Below are positions 45,490 to 57,383 of a DNA stretch of 64,000 bases, in pieces. A program made the translations under genes and the position numbers. The stretch's first letter is position 1; each line of letters begins with the position of its first letter. Below the pieces are notes generated by a model. The model was not told where the DNA came from. It worked only from the letters and a program-made list of their open reading frames with translations, and ran no database searches. This DNA is from Bilabrum cf. latius (taxonomy: Eukaryota > Bigyra: Bicosoecida > Bigyra > Bicosoecida), in the NCBI GenBank assembly GCA_965178125.1, contig OZ237753.1:434001-498000 (forward strand), in the 5' to 3' direction.

Positions 45490-48400
45490 GCATGGGAGGA
45501 CAAGAATGAGCAACTGAGAGCCATGTTTCGGGCTCGATAGCGCGATGTTACACAGATGCTGTCCCCGAAAACTCTGACGCGCATCAAGGCCCTCTTTGAT
45601 GAGTACGAGGAATAGGGTGGCATTAGACTACCTGCATTTTGCGAGCTGATGGAGCGTGTGCTCGGTGCTTTCGTGGCCAGCCGAGTCGATTTCTTCTGCT
45701 AGCTAGTCCAAGTGTTTCGCGAAATTGATGCAAACGATGATCTAACCCTGGAATGGAACGAGCTGACGACGCATGTGCTAGAGTTGGGGCGCTCTCTCAG
45801 TGTTGACGCGGCTCAGTACTTCGCGACTGCTTATCGATACAGCTTAGCCAGCGATGCCGATCGCAACGCGCACTCCAGCATCACAGAGGGCACTTTCTTG
45901 TGCGCCCCTGCCCGAGGACTCCTCCGAGATGTCCCGAGGGAGCTGCCTAGCGAGAGTGGCAATGCTGCGAGCGCTCTTTTTGGGCCGCAGTAGACGATCG
46001 CCGCCGGCGACGACACGGATCGCGGCTACCCGATGTCGAATCTCCTCCTGTGCTCATGGGAGGGCGGGAGCCCTAGGCTAAGGGTGTACCGGCCGACCTA
46101 CCGGCAGCAAATGGCGGGCCTTCAGGGCGCAGGTGCCATGATGCATGACACTGCATTTAAGCCTCATGAGGTGCTCGCGGCGTGCCACGCGCAGCTGGCG
46201 CACTGCTTCGTGACCTCGTCGCAGGAGGGCGCGGCCGGGCCTTTCTTCCTCTCGTTCTACGACGACCAGACACATGCACTGCTGAAGAGGGTCGAGACCA
46301 GGACGGCGGTTGTGTGCCTCACGTATGCGGAGAGCATGGGCCTAGTGTACGCTTGCGGCAAGGAGCCTAGGGCGATCCGGGGCTGGGACCCAGGGTCCTG
46401 CACCGTGAAGCAGAGGGTTCCGCAGGTCGGCGGCGCCGCCACATGCATGGCCGTGCTTCCCGGTCACGTGGACAAGACCCTGCTGACTGGCGGTACGGAC
46501 GGCTGCATTCACGTGTACGACCTTCGCACAGCCAAGGGGAGGGAGGGGCTGTCCTTGGCAGCCCACGAGATGGGGGTACTGCAGGTGAGGATCGCGAGGA
46601 GGCTGCGAGTGGCCGTGTCCATCGGCATGCCGGTGACCACGGAGCGAGCCTGTCCAAAGCAGTACAACACTGCGCTGGTGTGGGACCTGGACCAGTGGCT
46701 GGGGGCTGGGGAGCAGTTCGGGCTGAGCGACCTGGGTGGGGGGTCTGGATTCTCGCCAGGACCCGGCGCTGTGGAGGTGCCGGGCAGGGACGAGGACGAG
46801 GACAGCTTGTTCGTGCGGTCTGGCGGCAGGGATGACGACGAGGCAGTGGGTGGGCAGGGTGATAGAGGGGGTGCAGAAGAGGAGCACAGGCGCGAGCACG
46901 AGGGGCTAGAGATCGGGCGCACAGCCTCGGGTAGGCGGATCCGGCCTGGCGTGCTGCACGGACACGAATACGGTCTCGTCGCGGTCGCGATCCAGGACGA
47001 CGAGGGGGTCTTGCCCCACGTAGTGACTGCTGACTGCGGCGGGTTCGTTAGGGTCTGGCACCCCCGTCTGTGCAACTGCCTGCAGGTTTTCTCACCCGTG
47101 CTGCCTTCGAAGCGGCTGCCGCCTCCCGCCGCGTTGGGCGGTGTGCCTGCGGGGCCGGGTGGCGTCCCGCGGGCGATCTTCCTGCAGAAGCAAAGGATGG
47201 CCCGCAAGGCCGCCGAGAAGAAGAGGAGGAAGCAGATCGAGGACGTCGAGAATCCAGAGGCAGTCAAAGCGGCCACCTCGCAGGCTTATGGGAGTGCCAT
47301 GGCTCAGAGGCGGGCATGGCTCGAGGAACAAGAGGAGGACCAGCAGGCAGCAGGGGGTGCCAATGGAGGGTAGAGGCTAGCCAAGGTGCCGGTTCCCCGT
47401 GGGGGAGGAGCTTACCTTGCAGAGGGCGTGCTGGCGAGCAGCAGCATTGATGCACTGGATCCTGGCTCCAGCGCCACAGCGCTACAGCAGCTTGAGGCCG
47501 TGTCCAGAGGGTCCAATGGCAGGGCGGTCACACCTGGTACCTTTCGGAAGGGCGGCAGGCGATTTCAGCTGATCAAGCAGACGGGAGACCTCAAGGAGGA
47601 CAGCATCGACAGGTTTGCCCACTCCCAGGCCGTGACCATCGGTGCCATGGTGGCTGCTGGGATCCAGGTGGGTGGGGGTGATGAGGACGAGAGCGGCGAC
47701 ACAGAGAAAGGCGCCCGCACGGAAGTGGGTAACACTGAGATATCGCTGCGCATCCAGTCCCAAGCGGAGGCAGTCGGCCGAAGGATGAGCGTGTCCTAGT
47801 ATGCCTAGGCCATTGGGGCACTCAAGCAATCCGCTCAGAAAGACGAAGACGAGGCCAAGGGTATCAGCAGAGGCTCTGTGGATGAGGACGACCTGGACGG
47901 AGGCGACGAGGATTGGTGGGCGGATCCAACGCAGCTGGAGGACGACGAGATCGGGGGCGGCGCTGCTTAGATGGTGACGGCCTCGAGGGTAGGGGTGGGC
48001 GGACGCAGCAGCAGCAGCAGCAGCAGCAGTCGACGGCACGGCTCCACCGTGCAGCCAATGCAACGCAGAAGAAAGAATCCGCTCAGCAACGCGGGCATTT
48101 CGCACCGCAACCGGCAGCGCATGCTGAAGGCACTTCGGTGCCTCGAGTGCCTTCCGTGTGAGGTGGGCGGGCCGGAGCGCAGACCCACGCTGGCCCTGAT
48201 CGGTGATAGGGTTGCTGTGATGTCATTCCAGCAGGTCGTGCCTGAACTGGAGCCGGTGGTGGCATGCGTCTGGCTGTATCCCACCCTTTGCATTGCAACT
48301 GCGTGTCCATCCGCCGTCGTGGTGTGGGACGCTTTGGTTGGCCGTCCACTTCGAGTGGTGTCTGCAAGAAACCTGTGCTATCGTGGGGCGGACATCACGT

Positions 48401-51400
48401 GCATGAAGCGCGACCGGCGCGGCAGGAAGCTCCTCGTGGGCGACTCTTCTGGGGGCGTGCATGCGATCAACCTAGCCACAGCTGCAGCGGCCAAGAGCAT
48501 GGACCCGGTTTGGGCCAACCTGAGGGTGGACGAGTAGGAGCAATCCATGCTCGGGAGGGGCAGGCAGTCGATGGACAGGCCTGCGTCCTCTACCAGCGGG
48601 CGGCGAACTCCCAGAGGACAGGATCAGCTTAGAGCTGCAGTCGTGGACATGCACTACCTGGCTAGCAGGCAAGAGGTCGTGTATTCCGGCGCGAATGGGC
48701 GGGTCATCGCAGCGGACGACTTGCCCCTCGAGGGCTGGCAGGAGGGCCAGCCCAACAGCCTGGTGCTCCGCAGGTTTGCCCCGCCAGACGTCCGTGGCAT
48801 CGACCGCGGGTCCACCTCTTCGTCGTCGCCGCAAGCATCTTCAAGGACAGGCGCGGGTCCCGGCAGCGAGGCAGCCGCGGCGGTTACCATGTCTGTCTCG
48901 GCCTCGACAAAAGCGCTGGGTCACTCTCTTAGGAGGCTGCCCATCGGCACATCGTCAGGATCTGCCGTCTCTCTGCCCAGGCTTCCGATGAGTCAGGCAA
49001 GCCAGAAGCTACAGTCCATGGTGGCATACCCATCGGACACTCCCGTATGCCTCTCCGAGACGGGACTCAGCTGCACCGCGGCCAGCGACAGACTTAACCT
49101 GCTCGCGACAGCGTCGCCTGGAGTCCTGGGTGAGCAAGGGGCGCCGCTGGTTCTGCTCTGGCAGCTGGACAAGCCGGTACTCGCAGGTGCCATCGATTTG
49201 TCCCTGCTGTCCCACTACGATGCAGCGTCCAGTCTCAGCAACACGGTGGCACCTGGCGGAGGTTCTGGTGCCGATTCCACACGCGCCGGGTCATCGTCGC
49301 AGTCTGGCCCCTTGTCGGACCCGGAGCAGAAAATAAACAGGCTCGAGGTGGTCGCCATGCGATTCTTGGAGCCCTTTGCAGCTCTGCTGATAATGACCGC
49401 TGCCGGCCACCACAGCGTGTGGGCAGTGGGCCCTTGTGGCGGCCCCGAGACCTTGCGAGCATTCTGGCAGCACCCCACCAGGGACGAAGGGGCCGCCGTG
49501 TCGGCCGTGGAGATCGTCAGGACGTCACTGGCCCCTAGCATGCTCCATGGGACCATGGGTCCGCACAACCCCATGGCTGCGGCAATGCTTGACGGCGCAT
49601 CGCAAGCAGGACCTGCTCGCTCGTCCCAAGGGCAAGGTCAGGCGGCGCCAGAGACTGCATCGCTGGAAATGGGCACCTCTGACGAGGTTCCGCTCAAGAG
49701 AGTCCCATCGCGCGGCGCCCTGGAGGCATCGCATGGACTCACGCTGTGGACCGGTGACTCAACTGGCGCGATCCACAGGTGGATGCTCCCCGCCGCCTTT
49801 TTCGAGAGGGCCGGGCTGCCGAGGATCAGGGGCCGGGTCAAGGGCAGGCCATCTGGTTTTGATGCCAGACGGCGGGCCGTTGGGGCACAGCTGCCTGAAG
49901 GTGTGACGAGGCGGCCCGGAGTGTCGTCCAGCGAGCCGGGTGCGACGGACGGCGAAGGCATGCTTGCAGCCATCGACGAGGGCAGGCCCAGCAGCTCGGG
50001 AGAAGTGGGCAGCAGCAACAGTGGCGGCGGAATCCCTGGTTTGATTGAAGAGGAAGACGAGGACTGGGAGTAGGCGTACCTACGGTCGGCTTTATCCACC
50101 GCTGGATCGCAGGATGCCAGCGCCGCTGGCCGCGGCAGGCGATCCAAAGAGGTGCCTGGGAAACGAGCAAGCTTGAGGGATGTGGCAGAGCTTCTCAAGA
50201 TGGCCGAGTCGAGCCAGCAAAGCCTGCACACGCAGGGATTTCGACCGCTTCGCGAGGCTATGCCCTGCAGCACTGAGGCCCTGTGTTCCCCGGTGTGGGA
50301 GGGCGCGTGGATGGGGCACACCGCAAGCATCCGCGACATGGAGTATTCTACTGAGGGTAAGGCGTTGGCCACGGCATCGCTTGACGGCCTGACGAGGATA
50401 TGGGACGGGGATGGTCGCCTGCTGGGCACTCTGGACACAACTCCTCGCTTCATGGCACCGGCACCGCACTGGTCGGGCGTGGTGGACCAGGCCCGCGTGT
50501 TGGCGGAAACGGAGAAGGAAGCGGCAGAGGCGAGAAGGACAGCGAAACTCGCCGTAGAAAAGGAAGCGGCCGATGGTTCCGCCTCGGAGGGCGAAGAAGA
50601 ACAGGAGGAGGCGGCGGGCCCCAAGCGGAGGCACCGAGGCGGGAAAAAGGCTGTGTATCGCAGCGGCGGCGTGGGGGTCGGCAGCTCCTCTTCTGACGAC
50701 AAGGAGTCAATGCGGCACGTCGCCGTTCTCAGAAGATACAAGCGCTCATAGGCTAGAGTTCGCACCGCTGCGGGGGCCCTGTCGCCGATGGGTACTTCCA
50801 GCAGGTCGATTCTGTCGAGGCTCGGGACATCGAGCAGAGCTCTAGGCAAGGAGGCCGAGGAGGACGGGCAAGACGCGGATGCTCTTGCCGCGCAGTCAGA
50901 GCTGGAGCGAAATGCGACCAAGGCGCTTGCGCCGCATGAATCGCGGAAGGGACTGGCCAGCAGCCACGTGTTCGATGGAACAGAGCCATCCCCCCTCGGT
51001 AAGGGGCGGTGCGTTGTGGCAGTAGAGCGCGTCAGCGGGGGCGATCGGCCTGGTACTGTGTTCGCTGGCCCAGCACCGAGGCACGGGCCGGTGACGTGGC
51101 ATTTCCGGATGGATCTGGTGACTCGCACAAAGAAAGAGCTGGACGACGCCCGTGACGTCATGCGGATGGTATCGATGATTCGGATGCGTAAGAAGGGGAA
51201 AGGTTTCCAAGCCAAGGCATGGCTGCAGCAGAGGCGAGCCAGCAAGGTGCAAGGCGACTTGGAGGGAGACGACGGCTTTGAGGAGGATCGCAAAGCGATG
51301 CGCTCCGGCAGGAAGCCGGGACCCATGTCTGAGCAAGAGCAGGAGACAGAGAGAAGACGGCGGGATGACGATGCCGCGCGCGCTGCCATGAATGGACCAG

Positions 51401-52704
51401 ACGTGATGGGGGACGAGTTCAGGCAAGAAGACAAGCTAGAGTTGCTTGTGGGAACCCTGGTGTCGAGGAAACAGGGCGGTCTGGTCGGAGACCAGGCCGT
51501 GGATGCAGCAGTGCTACAAAGGCAGCAGGAGGACAGGATCGAGGAGGAGGAGAAAAAGGCCGAGCAGGAGCGCGAGAAGCTCCGGCTTGCAAAGAGCATC
51601 GGAGACAGCGAGGTACACGGCGATCCTAGTAGCAGTAGCGATCAAGGAGGCACTGCTCAAGGAAAGAAAGGCGCTTCACGCCTTGGCGCACTGCTGAGAA
51701 GTAGTGCACGAGGCAGCACCACGCCGCAATCCAAACCTGCAAAGATTGACCGCTTGCACATTGTGGCACCCATTGGCCCAGGCAAGGGCGGCAGGCTGGC
51801 AGCCTAGGTGCTCGGCGAGTTCTCGCCCGAGAGGGTTCGTTCTCGCAGCCAGTCTGCCACACCGAACCGCTCGCCCAGTGGGCCGGGGTCTGTAGATGCG
51901 GCTGGTGGGATTCCCGTTCTTGGACGGCTCGAGGACGAGGGCAAAGAGACTGAAAGAGCTGCTTAGCTGGCGGGGTAGTTTGAAAGTAAAGCAAATGAAG
52001 CAGATGGGGCTGGCTCTGGGCAGCACGTCACTTTCTTGACTGCAGGTATGGAGCTGCAAGGACGGGAAACCCAACTCGAAGGCGCTGGGCCAGGCGGTAG
52101 CCCCGGTCTAGAGCCAGCCAGTGTAGTGGCACCGCATGCAGCCGACAAGCCTGAGGCCAAGGCAGGATCGAGCTTGAAAACAAGCAAGCCAACACGGAAG
52201 AAGATGTTCCGTTCTGAAGAGAACAGACTGGCGCACGCCGGCACGGCCGAGCTGAAGCGCCTGCTGGGGCAGGTCAACGCCAAGATGAAAGCAGCTGCCT
52301 CCAAGGTGAAGGACCTCGACGAGGCCGCCTCAAAGAGAATCGAGAGCATTCTGGAGACGGCTGGGGGCCTCGGAAACCAGCCCAGGCTGGGGCAGGCCAC
52401 GCGCGGGAGGGAATACATCAAGATGCACAAGAACCTGGGCCAGTGCCGCTCGTCCATGGGCCTCAGCGCACTCCCTGTCTCCAAGCTCAGCACGGTGGAG
52501 CAGAACATGCTGGAGACGTCCAAGCCGGGGACTGTGTGCGCCGCAGTGCGGCACATTCGCAAGGCGAGGGAGAGGGCGGGCAGCATCGGTGGCACGATGA
52601 TCAGTCCCTTGCGGCAGGCTGCCAAAGAGGCCCTCAGTGCCGGACGTGGTGCAGCCAGGGGATCGTTGGATCCATCCGCGGCACTGGAGGGTGGGGCGCT
52701 TTGA
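45490..52704 (+). CDS. Giant EF-hand plus WD40 protein, WDR49/WDR64 (CFAP337)-like
   Basis: The frame is open from about 45490 to TGA 52702-52704, about 2,400 codons, crossing 14 TAGs (45538, 45613, 45700, 45991, 47371, 47797, 47806, 47968, 48535, 50071, 50749, 51805, 51964, 51976) without TAA or TGA. The N-terminus has an EF-hand (REIDANDDLTLEWNEL), followed by WD40 blades: LLTGGTDGCIHVYDLR, HVVTADCGGFVRVWHP, LLVGDSSGGVHAINL, LTLWTGDSTGAIHRWM and ALATASLDGLTRIWDGDG. EF-hand followed by WD40 repeats is the architecture of WDR49/WDR64, which are ciliary proteins. Long Gly/Ser/acidic inserts and a charged coiled-coil C-terminus (about 50490-52600) enlarge it. The true 5' end is unresolved; a small upstream exon near 45395 is possible. 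It follows TTLL9 in the same orientation. Confidence 0.82.
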
Positions 52705-52852
52705 TGCGGGTCGGATCGCAGCTTCTATTTGATAGAGTGTTGCGCGTTGTAGGGGCGGCGTTTGCCTGAAATGTTGAGATCAGCTCAAATAAGGAGATTC
52801 CTTGCTGTCACATGTGTCTACCAGCACATTGGAGCCCCCCCTTTCCACATGA

Positions 52853-54842
52853 TCATGTTGCTGGGGCGCTCGCACTGCTGCTACTGCTGCTGGTTGCAGA
52901 ACTACTCTGGGCGGACCCCGCACCGCTGGACGCTGCTGGAACGGTAGCCTATTCAGCAGGAAGCTTGCCCAGCCCTGCAACCGCCTGCTTACTCTGAGCC
53001 TGGGCGGCAGTAACAGCATGCCCGCGATGCTAGAGCTGCTTTTGCATCGCCGCGGTCCTACGTCGAGCCTCCAGCTCTGCCTTCCGCGCAGCCTGTACAG
53101 TGCGAGTCACCTCCGTCTCCGTCAGGTTCTCGGCGATGCACTGCTGCGTGTGGTGGGCGATGCGCACGAAGTTGGGGCGAGTCTTGGCGGGACGAAGCCG
53201 GATGGGTTTCCACATGCGCCAAAAGGTGCCTGCTTTGACGCACTGCGCAGCAACACGTGCGGCTACGCCTGCTTCGAAAGCGGAGGAAACGGCCGGCCCC
53301 CGCCCGGCGGCGGTGCCCGCGCCTGCAGCTGGGCTGGCCAGTGCTTTCTCGGTCTCGTCCGCTACATCAATCGCGCACTCAATGATCACGCAATCGGCGT
53401 CCAAGTGACGGCTGACGCTTTCAAGGGCCAAAGCTAGCTCGCTGGTGACTGTACACGCCGCGACTGCGCTCATCCCCCCGCCTTGCACGGTGACCGACAG
53501 GGGGATCATGTGGGCCTTGGGCCCACCGCCGCGCCTTGCTGCTGTTGCTGCGGCTGCGATGTCTCCTGTCTGCGCCGCGAAATCGATCGTGTTGTCCAGC
53601 AGCGGCTTCCACTTGAGAATGGGCGGAGTCTTCTTCGCCTGCCAGAGCAAGAGGTCCAGGTAAGAAAAGCTCTCGGGGGTGAACACTAGGCCGTCGTTGA
53701 CGTTGTGCCTGGAACCTTCCTTGTACACACGGACGTGGGCGCCTGCAGACATCAGGGCCTCTGCTTGCGCCACTGCCTCTTTGAGCGGGTCCGATGCGCC
53801 AGAGCTGGAACTGACGGTGCTGCCAGACTGCGCCGCTGCTTGCACTGAAGGCTTGCTTGCGGAAGAGGAGGGTCCCTCTGTGCGGGGCCGCTTGGGGTCC
53901 TTTTCGTGGCCTGTGGCTCCGTTCTTGGCAGCTTTCGCCCCGCCCACCGCGGATGGCCCGGTCAGGCCAGCGCTGGGCACCTCCCTGACGCACCTGGACA
54001 CTTCAGCGGTGTCGTACGCTCGCCTGAAGCACTTGCCAATCAACTCTAGCTGCGCACAGCATGAATATGTAGGATAAATTTGGAAATGGTGCAGGGGTGT
54101 GAAAACCGATGCACACTGGCAGCAAGTGCAGCCTTGGCATACCGAAATTGGGGCGACATGCAGAGATCCAGCGTGGTAGTCGTCACACCAGTGGCCCCCC
54201 AGCGGGTCTGAACGTGCATTCATTGCAACAAGACACTATGCAGACAAGTATGGTTCTCTCACCGGCAGCTGCGACCTCTTGCTCGCCTTCCTGGCGTCGT
54301 CTGCCATCTTGCAGGGCACGCGCACCTTGCGCCCGATGCAGTCCAGTCGCCTGGAAAGCGGCATGTCACCCACCCTCGTGTCGCAGTAGGTGATCACATC
54401 AAACACAAGGAAGACTCGCCTGCCCGACCCAGGGGGCGACTCGACGAGTTCCCCGTCGAGCAGGGAACAAGTGCCCTTGCTCGGAGCGAGCATTGTCGAG
54501 TACTCTGCTTGGATCTCAGCGTCTTTTGTCGCGTCGGCGGCGCAAATTCGCTCGGCGGAAAAAGCCCGGTCGAACAGAACCGCAATGTTTCTGCAAAAGT
54601 AGTCTTGTTGGAGCGGGTGCAATTAGAATCGACTGCCACTGGCAGCATGTAGTTGCAGCGTGGTGCAGCCTGCAGATGCCTTCCTCACAACCCGTCTTTG
54701 TCGTTCACTGCTAGGAGCATCCTGCGCTCCCCATCGCTCTTTTCGCAAACCCAATAGACATGCTTGCAAACGTAAGAAGCAAGCGATTCTCTCTCCAGCG
54801 ACGTTGCCAGCGGGCCAGGAAGCTACCGCCTGCCAGACAAAT
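52853..54842 (-). CDS. mRNA capping enzyme, guanylyltransferase (5' end incomplete)
   Basis: Three exons are placed: 54842-54689, 54590-54263 and 54049-52853, with phases that agree and GT-AG introns of 98 and 213 bp. The enzyme forms a Lys-GMP intermediate and transfers GMP to 5'-diphosphate RNA. Motif I is YWVCEKSDGERRMLL with the nucleophile Lys, preceded by LPGPLATSLERESL, the FPGSQPVS element. Motif III is CSLLDGELVE. Motif IIIa is VFLVFDVI. Motif IV is DGLVFTP. Motif V is ILKWKPLLDNTIDF. The OB-fold region ends in WRMWKPIRLRPAKTRPN. In-frame TAGs lie just before LPG and twice in the C-terminal tail (at 53030 and near 52933), so the protein runs on to TGA 52853. No RNA triphosphatase domain is visible. 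An upstream exon must exist, because TGA lies in frame just before 54842. Confidence 0.88.
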
Positions 54843-55302
54843 CTGCGCATCAGCCTCCAGTGAGCAAGCGTACGAAGTTAATTTTTCATGCATATCTTAT
54901 CAAGTAAATTAATAGCGCCCTGATCGCTCACATCTGCTCGGATCGTACGGACTACTACCAAATATGCATCCAAGTAGAGCTCGCTGCAAGGGCGGCTCCT
55001 CAGACACTTTCACAGGGACCAATCGAAGATGCAGCCGATCGGAAGAGGCTGTATGCTTAATTTCGCTTCTTGGTCGTTTCAAGGCTGCCATTTCAGCACA
55101 GGAAAGTACGTGAACTGCGTGCCAATAAAGTTGCAACTTTTTTGCTACGCAGCGAAGGTTCGTTGGTTTGATTCGCTGGATTGCTTCGGGCAAGGCCATG
55201 CGTGAGCTGATTGGTGGAAGAAGGAAACCTTGATACACAGTGTGGACATTACATGGTGGCGATACCCACGCCAACTTAACGTCAAGTCGTCCGGCAGTCT
55301 TG

Positions 55303-55650
55303 TCACGTACCAGCGCCACCTCCGGCAGCCTCTGCAACGACCACACTGCCCTCTTTCTTATCCAGCGCCCCAACCTCACCTTCCTCTGGCACAGACCTTG
55401 CATACAGCTTGATCTCAACGCTGTCATGCGCTCCCTTCAGCAGCATTTTTCCCTTGAAGAAAACGATCTTGCGCTTCTTGGCTGCTAGCAGCGTGCCCAC
55501 AAGTGCCTCAAACACCTGCTAACACCTATCATCGTCGAACAAATCACCAAAGGTAACGATGTACTTCCCGTCATCCTGCTTCTTCCCCAATCGAACTATC
55601 TCGAATCTCAGCTGGTCAACCTCCTCCTCAATCTGGGAAGCATCAGCCAT
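55303..55650 (-). CDS. Costars-family (ABRACL-like) small protein
   Basis: A single exon of 115 residues. Costars proteins are small actin-dynamics regulators related to the C-terminus of ABRA/STARS. The body matches closely: IEEEVDQLRFEIVRLGKK, GDLFDDDRC, FEALVGTLLAAKKRKIVFF and LLKGAHDSVEIKL. One TAG (55521-55519) interrupts the core between DDDRC and QVFEAL, where homologues carry Ala, Ser or a polar residue, so the family itself shows that it must be read. The C-terminus extends about 35 residues beyond the usual 80, ending Gly/Ala-rich before TGA. It starts 197 bp from the metallophosphatase on the other strand. Confidence 0.9.
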
Positions 55651-55847
55651 TATCCACTCAGATTAAACGCAGAAACGCCGTGTGTAATCCTTGCCAACCA
55701 ATAGAAGGTGTTGGTAATGCTGCCAAGCCGGTTCCAGCTCTGCCTTTACTAAACACACTGTGGCACAGCAAAGTTTCTGTTCCGTTCAGCTCAACTCGGA
55801 GCGGATCTTCGAGTTGCGATTGACAAGCTAGACCTACAAGAGGACCC

Positions 55848-57122
55848 ATGTTGCTCCGTATTACAGCCTTGATACCATTTTTACTCGCTTGTGACGGAAT
55901 TCTTGTCTTAGAAGCAGATGGGAACTTTGTGATAAGCCAAATTACTGACTTGCACTACGGCGAGGCCGAGAGCCTAGACTGGGGCCCAGCTTAGGACCAT
56001 AATTCGACCAGAGTCATGAGGCTAGTCCTTCCGAGAGTTAAACCAGGTCTGGCTATGTTTACTGGAGATGCGATCACCGGAAATAACGTTCATGCAAACG
56101 CCACGTCGTACCTATTTGAGCTGACCGAGGTCGCCAGGCAGATTGGCATTCCTCATGCGTACTTGCTTGGGAATCACGATTGCATGCCGTTTCAGTCGAT
56201 TGCGTATCACTCTCACACAAAGGAAACGGGGCATCGCTCGACGGCAAGCGAACATGACAGCATTCCCGTCTCGATGGATGGGAAACGACAGCACCTGGCC
56301 GCCAGCATGCCCACTGGGTCAGTAGGTGGCTCATCTCACCAACAATCATTACAATTGGCTGCCCCGGCGACCAAAATAGGTCGCCGCGAGCTTCTCTAGT
56401 ACGACACCACGCTCCCTGGCAGCCAGTCCAAGATGGGCCCAGCGAACGTCACGGGGGCTTCCAACTACGTGATCGAGGTGCAGTTCGACGATTCGCGGTC
56501 GGTGTGGGCAGGCAGCACAGGCAGGCCCGCCCTGCTCATCGCGGTGCTTGACACGGGCGGCGGGGACGCGCCCGAGACGATCACGCAGTCGCAGGTGGAC
56601 TGGATGGAGCAAGAGCTCAGCCGGATCGGGAGGGTGCACCGCACTGATGTAAACGGCCCCATACCGATGCTGGTGTACTTCCATATCCCGACGTAGGAGT
56701 TTCAGCGCAGCCGCAATGCGAGCAGCAGAGAGGGTGCTCCGAGCAAGTGCTTCGGGTTCGTCGATGACGGCATTTCGCCCGTTGAGCCAGGCTCTGCCGA
56801 CCTTGTTGGGCTGCTCGCGCAGAGCAAGGTCCGATTTGGCATCGTGCCAGTGGCTGCGTCTGTGGGTCACGATCACGGGAGAGACGATTGCTGCCGGTGG
56901 GAGGGGGTCTGGCTATGTTTTGGGCGACACTCAGGCTACGGGGGATACGGGAGCTGGGCGCGGGGGCTGCGGAACATCCGGGTGCGGTATCCGAGCGTTG
57001 GTGCTGGTGTTAGGCAGGGTGGTAGTATGGTGCCGTTTCCTCGCGTGGATACTTGGGTGAGTATGGAGGACGGGACGGATCGAGACGATGGTTTGCTGGC
57101 GGCTGGTTCCTCCTCCAACTGA
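55848..57122 (+). CDS. Secreted purple acid phosphatase-like metallophosphoesterase
   Basis: A single exon of 424 residues with an N-terminal signal peptide (MLLRITALIPFLLACDG). It belongs to the calcineurin-like metallophosphoesterases of the plant PAP28/yeast Dcr2 type. The metal-binding motifs are in order: ITDLHYGEAE, FTGDAITGNN, LLGNHDC, YFHIP and GHDHGRDDCC, followed by CFGRHSGYGGYG. Three in-frame TAGs fall at informative places: WGPA-UAG-DHNSTRVM, RRELL-UAG-YDTT and FHIPT-UAG-EF. In relatives these positions are typically Gln or Glu. It ends at TGA. It probably acts in the secretory pathway or outside the cell; the substrate is unknown. Confidence 0.9.
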
Positions 57123-57383
57123 AGTCAGGGGAAGTGCCACTGGCAGTGCTGATTTATCCTTCGTCATCGCACAGACTCTTCTCATCTCATTCGACGCCAA
57201 CAACGAATAAGGCTCTGGCTCCTTACCATCGGCACACCGCGCAACAGAATGTTGCCCACTGTGCTCGGCCAATGCAATCTAACTCGTCACCTCCAGCAAG
57301 CGCGGCGGCAGACCCGACTGTGAGGCATCTATAAATTCGAACGGAGCAGAGCCGAACCAGCAGATCGCAGAAAAAGTGCAGCC

